This document shows positions 1-4,917 of a DNA stretch of 6,393 nucleotides, piece by piece. A program made the translations under genes and the position numbers. The notes beneath the pieces are model-generated. The model was not told the origin of the DNA. It saw nothing but the letters and a program-made list of their open reading frames with translations, and did not search any database. Origin of the DNA: Pirellulales bacterium (GTDB lineage: Bacteria; Planctomycetota; Planctomycetia; Pirellulales; JAICIG01); NCBI GenBank assembly GCA_025924495.1, contig JAICIG010000444.1:1-6393 (forward strand), in the 5' to 3' direction. Every line of letters begins with the position of its first letter. Within the stretch, counting starts at the first letter, position 1.

Positions 1-1
1 G

Positions 2-688
2 ATTGCCGGGTCTGCTCGCCGCAGCGGACTAGGGGCGGAAAGCGCGACCGGCGGACTTCCTGGCAGCATGCAACAGGGCGGCGCACGCGGCGCCCTAGGG
101 CAAGAAGCGCAGTTGCTTGAACAGGCCCGAGGTCCAGAAACGCCGGGATTCAATCAATGGTTTGGGGGCTACCGCGGCTTTCAAACGGGGCTCGGGGCGC
201 TGCAGACCGCCGAACAGGGGGCGGTTGAAATGGGCACGGGCGAAATTGGCGGCGAAGTGGAAGCCAACGAACTGACGGAATTCGGCGGAATTCCTGCGCG
301 CCAAGCACGCGCAGAGCGCGGCGTGGGCCGAGATATCTCCGGCAGCGGGGCTTGGTTCAACGCCGGTTCGCCATTCGGCATTAAATATGGATATGGCAGC
401 GGCTACGGTTACGGCGGCTATGGTTTCGATAACCCGTATGGGTATGGCAGCCGTAGCGGTTCAGGCGGCGCCTACGGTTTCGGCTTCGGCCCCTATGGCT
501 CTGTCGGCGGGCAGACGGGCGAGCGACTAAGCTCGCTGATCACAGGAAATCCAGAGGCGGGCCGACTGATTGGCAGCGAGCCTCCTTCGATCGGGGCGCC
601 GGCGCGATTGGAAGGACCTGTAGGGGGCACGTTCGGCCGCGCGGGTTCCGGCGCGCGACGGCTGGGCGGCAGTGCCGCCGGGGAATGA
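2..688 (+). CDS. Gly/Tyr-rich protein of unknown function, 5'-truncated by the window edge
   Basis: I do not recognise a family. The frame is open from base 2 to the TGA at 686-688 (228 residues). The first ATG, at 68, has no convincing ribosome binding site, and the 22 codons before it have the same Gly/Ser/Ala-rich character, so the true start probably lies outside the window. Counting from ATG 68, residues 1-100 are Gly/Ala/Glu-rich and mostly polar. Residues 104-145 form a low-complexity Gly-Tyr tract (KYGYGSGYGYGGYG, then NPYGYGS and AYGFGFGPYGS) with nine tyrosines. Residues 150-206 are Gly/Pro/Arg-rich. There is no transmembrane segment. A strong intrinsic terminator about 50 bases after the stop supports real rightward transcription. 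Gly-Tyr tracts often occur in surface or self-associating proteins, but that is only suggestive. A chance open frame in GC-rich DNA is the alternative. Confidence 0.62.
   Translation: MAGSARRSGLGAESATGGLPGSMQQGGARGALGQEAQLLEQARGPETPGFNQWFGGYRGFQTGLGALQTAEQGAVEMGTGEIGGEVEANELTEFGGIPARQARAERGVGRDISGSGAWFNAGSPFGIKYGYGSGYGYGGYGFDNPYGYGSRSGSGGAYGFGFGPYGSVGGQTGERLSSLITGNPEAGRLIGSEPPSIGAPARLEGPVGGTFGRAGSGARRLGGSAAGE
377..502 (+). repeat. Gly-Tyr low-complexity tract within the partial gene
   Basis: This stretch encodes alternating GYG/YGS/YGF units with nine tyrosines in about 40 residues. Codons vary (TAT and TAC, GGC/GGT/GGA), so the protein repeat is not a simple expanded DNA satellite. Two similar DNA segments, TATGGCAGCGG and TATGGCAGCCG, lie within it. 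Confidence 0.7.
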
Positions 689-739
689 TCCGCATTCTGC
701 ATTCTCTTGCAAGTTCTGTGCAGTTCGCTTGTAAAAATC

Positions 740-790
740 CGGCCGCCCGGTCTCGAGTTGCATCGCGGACCTGGCGGCTGCCTTTTTTCT
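740..790 (+). terminator. strong rho-independent terminator, probably bidirectional
   Basis: The left arm CGGCCGCCCGGTC (740-752) pairs with GACCTGGCGGCTG (768-780). This gives 13 positions with one C-T mismatch (748/772) and one G-U pair (741/779), closed by a 15-base loop. Two bases later comes a run of six T (783-788). On the other strand the same stem is followed, after two bases, by five T (complement of A733-737), so it could also stop leftward transcripts reading past the DUF4214 gene. It lies about 50 bases after the Gly/Tyr-rich gene's stop and fits as its terminator. Confidence 0.75.
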
Positions 791-826
791 CTGTCTGATG
801 TTCTGCACAAAACGATTTATCGGGCC

Positions 827-907
827 GGGGACACTCCCCATTGGCGCAACCCTGAATATTCAGCCAGGTCAAGCCGAGAGGCTTTCCCTGGTCAGCGGAA
901 GGTCCGC
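827..907 (+). other. cluster of four adjacent hairpins or palindromes, candidate structured RNA
   Basis: Four self-complementary elements follow one another. GGGG-ACACT-CCCC spans 827-839. The perfect 12-bp palindrome CTGAATATTCAG spans 852-863. A two-part stem spans 864-891: CCAGG/CCTGG, then a symmetric TC/TC internal loop, then AAGCC/GGCTT capped by GAGA. GCGGA-AGG-TCCGC spans 895-907. GAGA is a GNRA-type tetraloop only when read rightward, which hints at plus-strand RNA. The cluster lies beyond the terminator, so it would need its own promoter, and I see no convincing one. It matches no RNA family I recognise. It may be a leader of the small gene at 1045, an independent RNA, or chance in GC-rich DNA. 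Confidence 0.25.
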
Positions 908-1044
908 GAGCCGTGGCTGAACGCGCGCTAATGGATTGCCTTGTCAAAAGTGGGCTCAGGACGACCGCTAGTTCGGCGAATACGACCTAAAGATTGTCGT
1001 TCTCGCTTTGCCCCAGATCGGAGCCAGAGCAGAAACCAGGAGCG

Positions 1045-1146
1045 ATGAAACGCTTGCGATTCGCAGGACAAGCCATCGCAATCGCATTGGTTGCGTTACG
1101 ACGAGCAAACGCAGCACTTCAGCCTGATGGAGTGGGCCTAAACTAA
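1045..1146 (+). CDS. possible 33-residue peptide with a signal-like hydrophobic core
   Basis: An ATG at 1045 is preceded by AGGAG at 1038-1042. The spacing of only two bases is shorter than usual and weakens the case. The frame runs 33 codons to TAA at 1144-1146. The peptide begins MKRLRFAGQ, continues with the hydrophobic stretch AIAIALVAL, then RRANAALQPDG and a short tail. This resembles a basic n-region, a short h-region and an ANA site that signal peptidase could recognise, leaving only about ten residues. The stop codon is the first three bases of the palindromic repeat at 1144-1225, so the frame may have been cut short when that element arrived. I cannot assign a function. A remnant of a longer secreted protein or a chance frame is at least as likely as an expressed micropeptide. 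Confidence 0.27.
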   Translation: MKRLRFAGQAIAIALVALRRANAALQPDGVGLN

Positions 1147-1225
1147 CCCGAAGCGCCAGCGAGGGATGGCAGTCGCCGGTAGGCGACCCTTCAAGGCCGT
1201 TCGCCCTCGCTGGCGCTTCGGGTTA
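1144..1225. repeat. palindromic intergenic repeat, 22-bp perfect arms with inner hairpin
   Basis: The left arm (1144-1165) begins TAACCCGAAGCGCCAGC and ends GAGGG. The right arm (1204-1225) is its exact reverse complement, ending CGCTTCGGGTTA. The 38-base interior holds a second hairpin, GTCGCC-GGTA-GGCGAC (1172-1187). No U-tract follows on either side, so it is not a standard intrinsic terminator, although such a stem would end or protect RNA between convergent genes. Both arms carry a TAA reading inward. My recollection, not verified, is that closely similar sequences recur between genes in planctomycete genomes, which would make this a REP- or MITE-like dispersed element. I see no flanking target duplication. 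Confidence 0.72.
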
Positions 1226-1396
1226 ATATGGGTCGAGGAATAATCCGGGTTAGCCGCTTAAAGAGCGGGCCGCAACCGCAGCCTTGATGCCAGCAAGGCA
1301 ACGCACGCGATGCAAAACGCACTTGAGAGTTCAGCGAAACCGGCTTCGCGGCGCCAATTGGCTTCTGACGCTTTCGCTGCGTGCAGATCGACTCGA

Positions 1397-2551
1397 CTAG
1401 AAATTTCCAACGGCCTTGTTGTAATACTCGTCGGTATCCAGGATCGTTTCCGTGTTGTTTTCGGTTCCGTAACCCTGCGAAAGATTGAACAGGAACGCCT
1501 GCAAACCGGCCGGGTCGGCCGGACGATCGAGATATCGTTCGAACAAGTTGTTGATCGACCGTGTCTCGGCCTCAATGCTGTTGAGTATTTGGCCGGCGAG
1601 TTGGACATGCGTAACGCCCATCGCGAGTTCCTGTTCATAAAAAGCCAGTGCAGGCGCATCAGGAGCACGCTTCAAAACGTCTTCGAAGATCGCCGTGATG
1701 AAGCCGGCATCCGTCCCGCCGCCGCGATTTACATAATACTCTTGCGACGACATCAAAATCGCCGAAGTTCGCCGCTCCGTTCCCGGTCCGCTGTGGATGC
1801 CCTGCGTGCTATTGACGAGATTTAGAAAATAATTCTCGCCGGCGGGGTCTGCGGCCCGGTGCAAGAAAGTCTGGTAAGCGCTCTCGATTTCGCCACGGCG
1901 ATACTCATAGGGCGGAGTAACTTCGAGCAAAATATATCCGAAAGTCTGGCGGTCTTCGTGGTTCTTGATGAACTGTCCCGTCCAGAAGTTGACTTCATCC
2001 ATCGAGATTGGCCGTTGCAGCGTGTCTTGCAACACTTCATAGACATAACGCTGATCGGCAGTGCCTTGCGTGCCGTCGGGCAGCAACGGGGCGATCCTCG
2101 CCTGGCTTACGGCAAACGTCGGCCCCATGCCGGTCTCCGTAATGCCCACGATGAGGGGGAACTTGTTTTCGTCGGCATAAGTATGCGAGCCGGTGACGAT
2201 ATACGTCGTGCCGAACTCCGTCACCGTTCCATTGGTAATGCTGCCGTCCCCCCAACTAATGACGGCCGAGAACTGGCTGGCCGGCAAACTGCCATCGCCT
2301 GCCGTAAACGTGGCTACGGGGACGTTGTTCAACGGAGCCCCCTCGAAGCCTGCCACGGCGACTGGGGTGGCGGAAATGGGCACAGCGCTCGGAACCCAGC
2401 GCAGTTCTAACCGTTCAGCGCTGATATTGCGCCCGAGCGAATTCCACGATCGCTTCTTTGGTTGACGACGTGGTTTAGCCGTGCGATGGCGGAAGGCGCC
2501 GCGGAAGCGGTCCAGAATTTCGGTCAGCGTCGGGATGGAAAGATTCTTCAT
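1397..2551 (-). CDS. secreted or surface protein with Ig/PKD-like domain and DUF4214 repeats
   Basis: The protein has 384 residues from the preferred start. Residues 1-45 are basic (RFRGAFRHR, RRQPKKR) and lead to ERLELRWVPSA at about 46-56, which resembles the N-terminal LExR-type motif of planctomycete exported proteins; a classical hydrophobic signal is not obvious. Residues about 58-142 form one Ig/PKD-like beta domain, with AVISWGDGS and GSHTYADENKFPL as landmarks. Residues about 166-380 contain about four DUF4214-type helical units of 50-60 residues: VYEVLQDTLQRPIS, AYQTFLHRAADPAG, IFEDVLKRAPDAPA and LFERYLDRPADPAG. Each has a following helix, and at least two end in S/D-x-EYY. DUF4214 units are common in surface and secreted proteins; no enzyme activity is indicated. 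An upstream ATG at 2599 would add 16 residues, but ATG 2551 has GGAG nine bases upstream and a more typical MKNL start. The gene follows the two TolC-like genes on the same strand, 134 bases after the nearer one, with a candidate promoter of its own. Confidence 0.9.
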   Translation of the reverse strand: MKNLSIPTLTEILDRFRGAFRHRTAKPRRQPKKRSWNSLGRNISAERLELRWVPSAVPISATPVAVAGFEGAPLNNVPVATFTAGDGSLPASQFSAVISWGDGSITNGTVTEFGTTYIVTGSHTYADENKFPLIVGITETGMGPTFAVSQARIAPLLPDGTQGTADQRYVYEVLQDTLQRPISMDEVNFWTGQFIKNHEDRQTFGYILLEVTPPYEYRRGEIESAYQTFLHRAADPAGENYFLNLVNSTQGIHSGPGTERRTSAILMSSQEYYVNRGGGTDAGFITAIFEDVLKRAPDAPALAFYEQELAMGVTHVQLAGQILNSIEAETRSINNLFERYLDRPADPAGLQAFLFNLSQGYGTENNTETILDTDEYYNKAVGNF

Positions 2552-2560
2552 AATTGACTG

Positions 2561-2564
2561 CTCC
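2561..2564 (-). promoter_or_regulatory. ribosome binding site choosing the DUF4214 start
   Basis: GGAG lies nine bases before the ATG at 2551 on the minus strand. The alternative ATG at 2599 has only AGGG thirteen bases away and would sit a few bases from the predicted transcription start, so the downstream start is favoured. Confidence 0.5.
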
Positions 2565-2610
2565 GGTACGTCTCCACGCGCGGCGGCGAGATTCCGCATT
2601 ACTTCAGTTA

Positions 2611-2639
2611 ACCCTAGTCAGCCGCATACATCGGGTCAA
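2611..2639 (-). promoter_or_regulatory. candidate sigma-70-type promoter for the DUF4214 gene
   Basis: Reading leftward, TTGACC (2639-2634, five of six consensus bases) is followed after exactly 17 bases by TAGGGT (2616-2611, three of six). Transcription would begin near 2604, giving a leader of about 50 bases to the ATG at 2551 but almost none to the ATG at 2599. The weak -10 box and uncertain promoter consensus in planctomycetes limit confidence. Confidence 0.33.
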
Positions 2640-2685
2640 ATGGACCTTTGTTTCGGGTCACGCCTAAAATGATTTCTCCGCTGCG

Positions 2686-4848
2686 TTATTCAGGATTTCC
2701 CGACGCAGCCAGTGGCTGATCGAGCCCGCGATTCAGCGCCTGGGTCGGCGGGATACCCGTAGCGACAAGCAACCGGAACTGCGCCTGATTAAATGCAGTG
2801 ACGGCCTTGATCAATTCCTGGCGAGCAAAGCCCAGTTGATTGACGCTATTGAGCACCTCAATGGGCAGCGCCTCAGCGCCACGAAGGCGTTGGAACTCCT
2901 CGCGAAAGCCTTCTTCGGTGTCTTTCAATTGTCGTTGGGTAATCAGGATTTGAATCCGCTCGCCTTGGAGCAAGCCATAGGATGCAATGACTTCTTGCCG
3001 CACGCCGTTCAAAGCTCGCGTTCGTTCGGCTCTGGACTGGTTCATCACGGCCCGACGTTCAGAAACCGTGGCGTAGTTTCCCACACCCAAGTTTTGCAAC
3101 GACCAGAGCGCGAGCACGTCGAAATCGTTGCGGCCGCCGAAGTTGCTCATTTTGGGCGGGAACAGCACGCTGCCGCCGCCGAAGGAACCCGCGCTGAATC
3201 CTAGCGACACCAGCGGAAACAAGGGTCGCGTCTGTTCCTGCCGCAACCGCGTCGCATTCGTCTGCACAGTGGCGCTCGCCGCTGCCAACTCGGGGCGGCG
3301 GCGTTCTGCCATGCGGATGAGCGGCTCCAGGTCTTCTCTCGGGCCGAACAGGTTGACGCCTGCGATCGGGCCGCCAACTGTTTTCAGCCGCGTCGTGGGA
3401 TCGAGACTGAGCAACTCGGCGAGCCGGGCCGAAGCTTCCGCCACGCGTCCTTCGGCGAGTTGCACCTCCGTGTGCATCAGATAAGCTTCCGTGCGAGCTC
3501 GATTGGCATCTCCTTCGCGTCCTTGGCCCGTTACGGCATAAGACGCGGTAATGCGCACGATTTCGGCCGTTTCCAACTCGGTTTGCTTGGCGGCCAGGTA
3601 GCGACCCTCGGCATTCAGCAAGTCGAAATAGCGGATAATCGCGTTGAGCATCAACGTATTGGCCGTCGCCCTCGAATCGTATTGCTTTGTGGCGACTTCC
3701 TGGCGGACGGCGAGCGGTTCGTAGATCGCGTCGCCCAAATGCGCGAATAACCGCACCATTGGAACCGCCAGGCTTTCTGCCGCCCACACGCGGCTACCGC
3801 CGCCGAAGTAGAGCGATTGGCTGTAGATATCTTTAATCTGACCGGTCGAAGCCTGGAAATTGCCTTCGTGCTTGTGATAGGCGGTGCCCGCATTCAAGCT
3901 CGGCAGCAGCATCGAACGGGCCCTTTGTTGCAATGCGAGCACCTCGCGCACCGCTTCGCGAGCGCCCGCCACGGTCGGGTTGGCGGAAAGCACCAGGCGA
4001 ATCGTCGTCGGCAAATCGATTTCGAACACGCCATCCGGCTCAGGCAGCACGAGCGGCGCGTCGACTGTCTCAGCTTGCGTGCGGTCGCCCGGCAACAATC
4101 TGCCCTGGGTGGGAACCTGGGGCTGGGCGGGCTCGGCCGATTTCAATACCGGCTCGGCTGGCGAGGACTCCGCTTGTGGAAGGCGACGGTGGCTCGCAAG
4201 GTAGGCCGACTGGGTCACAAACGGCGAACTCCCGTCGGTATGAGCTGCGTTGCCGGCCGAGTAGGTCGACTTGACGGGCTCACGACGGACCGGCGGCAAT
4301 CGGTGGATCGGCGCCTTCGCGTCTTGGGTGGCCTGGTCCTTCGGCGAATGCGCGATTTGTTGCGCAGTCTGCCAACGCTGTAACGGCAAATAAGTGCTTT
4401 CCAGCCCTGGGCGGGACGGCGCCGCGGAGGGCTGTTTCTGCCGCGCAGGCGGGGCAAATGGAGTTTCTATTTGCGCTACCGGCTCGGGCGGGCGTAAGGC
4501 GTTTTGGGCCGATTGCCAATTCTCCAAAGGAGAATAACCCTTGGGACCGCAACGGTCGGTCAACTGAGTGCGCGGCGACGGAGCGAGCGCCTGCTTGTAC
4601 GCAGAAAGGTTACCGTGGATCAACGGCACGCCGATTTGCATCGATCGTCTTGAAAGCTCGACTGGACGAACCGGCGGCGCCGCTTGAGGCGTTTCTAAAC
4701 GTGGCCCAGCAAGCGGCGACTCTTCCCCTGAAGCCGGAGCCAGTTCGCAGCACGCCAGGGGCGCCATCATTAACATTGTCGGCCAAGCGCGGCGACTCCA
4801 GCTCAAAGAGCGAATCGCTCGCGCCGCCTGCAGCAACCAGGTGGTCAT
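2686..4848 (-). CDS. TolC-family outer-membrane channel protein with long Pro/Gln-rich N-terminal extension (paralog A)
   Basis: The protein has 720 residues, against roughly 420-500 for ordinary TolC/OprM proteins. Residues 1-39 are signal-like: basic residues to R20, a hydrophobic segment AWPTMLMMAPLAC (21-33), then APA at 37-39 as a possible signal peptidase I site. The cysteines at 33-34 make a lipoprotein possible, but the lipobox is poor. Residues about 45-272 are Pro/Gln/Ala-rich and probably disordered. Residues about 275-703 are the outer-membrane efflux fold, with long amphipathic helices, TGQGREGDANRA at 440-451, AELLSLDPTTRL at 477-488, RRRPELAAA at 517-524, FSAGSFGGGS at 551-560, GGRNDFDV at 571-578, LQNLGVGN at 584-591 and LPIEVLNS at 661-668. 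Trimers of this family form the outer-membrane duct for RND, ABC or MFS pumps and type I secretion. The start has AAGGA nine bases upstream. It lies 69 bases downstream of paralog B, presumably in one operon. No pump or adaptor gene is in view, so the substrate is unknown. Confidence 0.93.
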   Translation of the reverse strand: MTTWLLQAARAIRSLSWSRRAWPTMLMMAPLACCELAPASGEESPLAGPRLETPQAAPPVRPVELSRRSMQIGVPLIHGNLSAYKQALAPSPRTQLTDRCGPKGYSPLENWQSAQNALRPPEPVAQIETPFAPPARQKQPSAAPSRPGLESTYLPLQRWQTAQQIAHSPKDQATQDAKAPIHRLPPVRREPVKSTYSAGNAAHTDGSSPFVTQSAYLASHRRLPQAESSPAEPVLKSAEPAQPQVPTQGRLLPGDRTQAETVDAPLVLPEPDGVFEIDLPTTIRLVLSANPTVAGAREAVREVLALQQRARSMLLPSLNAGTAYHKHEGNFQASTGQIKDIYSQSLYFGGGSRVWAAESLAVPMVRLFAHLGDAIYEPLAVRQEVATKQYDSRATANTLMLNAIIRYFDLLNAEGRYLAAKQTELETAEIVRITASYAVTGQGREGDANRARTEAYLMHTEVQLAEGRVAEASARLAELLSLDPTTRLKTVGGPIAGVNLFGPREDLEPLIRMAERRRPELAAASATVQTNATRLRQEQTRPLFPLVSLGFSAGSFGGGSVLFPPKMSNFGGRNDFDVLALWSLQNLGVGNYATVSERRAVMNQSRAERTRALNGVRQEVIASYGLLQGERIQILITQRQLKDTEEGFREEFQRLRGAEALPIEVLNSVNQLGFARQELIKAVTAFNQAQFRLLVATGIPPTQALNRGLDQPLAASGNPE
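4360..4536 (-). repeat. duplicated YxPLxxWQxAQ motif in the paralog A extension
   Basis: Residues 105-115 (YSPLENWQSAQ) and 153-163 (YLPLQRWQTAQ) share Y, P-L, W-Q, A-Q at identical spacing, 48 residues apart in otherwise low-complexity sequence. The codons differ at many third positions, so this is not a recent DNA duplication but a retained peptide pattern. Looser Tyr-centred sites follow (STYSAGNAA at 194-202, SAYLASHRR at 214-222). I know of no named motif of this form; a short binding element is an inference. Confidence 0.6.
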
Positions 4849-4887
4849 GGGACTCTTTCCTTACTGGGAAAGCGGGTTTCAATTTTG

Positions 4888-4916
4888 AAAAACGCGGCGT
4901 CTACAGCCGTTGCGTT
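4888..4916 (-). terminator. weak hairpin with U-tract between the two TolC-like genes, possible attenuator
   Basis: Reading leftward just after the paralog B stop, AACGC (4916-4912) can pair with GCGTT (4895-4891). An inner GGC/GCC stem adds three pairs, leaving a three-base bulge, and five T (4892-4888) overlap and follow the outer stem. It is much weaker than the terminator at 740-790. It could reduce read-through from B into A rather than end the transcript. A chance structure is quite possible. Confidence 0.28.
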
Positions 4917-4917
4917 G

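Larger units (their letters stand above)
689..1396. other. convergent intergenic region with terminator, hairpins, palindromic repeat and a possible mini-gene
   Basis: Rightward coding ends at 688 and leftward coding ends at 1397. Within it I can support the terminator at 740-790, the hairpin cluster at 827-907, a possible short gene at 1045-1146 and the inverted repeat at 1144-1225. In 908-1044 I see nothing definite. In 1226-1396 I see only a second copy of the 7-mer CGGGTTA (1246-1252, inside TAATCCGGGTTA) and a 5-bp stem CCGCT/AGCGG near 1254-1268 without a U-tract, so no clear terminator for the leftward DUF4214 gene. No tRNA or known RNA family is apparent. Confidence 0.6.

Noticed and set aside
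852..863. CTGAATATTCAG considered as a LexA-type SOS box because of its CTG...CAG ends.
   Set aside because: The spacing and internal bases do not match known LexA boxes (CTGT-N8-ACAG or GAAC-N4-GTTC), and no SOS gene is nearby; it is recorded only as part of the hairpin cluster.
540..947. Minus-strand open frame of 135 codons crossing the terminator and the end of the Gly/Tyr-rich gene.
   Set aside because: It would be interrupted by a strong bidirectional terminator and shows no domain or convincing start signal.
1258..1396. A minus-strand frame just past the DUF4214 stop encodes a hydrophobic stretch with a basic tail (AFCIACVALLASRLRLRP), like a C-terminal membrane anchor.
   Set aside because: It is in a different frame from the DUF4214 gene, which ends cleanly after a complete last repeat unit. 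Using it would need a frameshift for which there is no slippery site or other evidence.
1310..1825. Plus-strand open frame of 171 codons opposite the DUF4214 gene.
   Set aside because: It is antisense to well-supported DUF4214 repeats, has no ribosome binding site or recognisable domain, and is Arg-rich as expected for a complement-frame artefact.
2640..2690. Terminator between paralog A and the DUF4214 gene.
   Set aside because: Only a short mismatched stem around TGGACC/GGGTCA is visible and no U-tract follows on the minus strand.
4741..4758. Lipobox for paralog A at PLACC (residues 30-34).
   Set aside because: Position -3 would be Pro or the -1 residue would be Cys, both poor for signal peptidase II; the APA site at 37-39 is at least as good. 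A lipoprotein remains possible but is not called.
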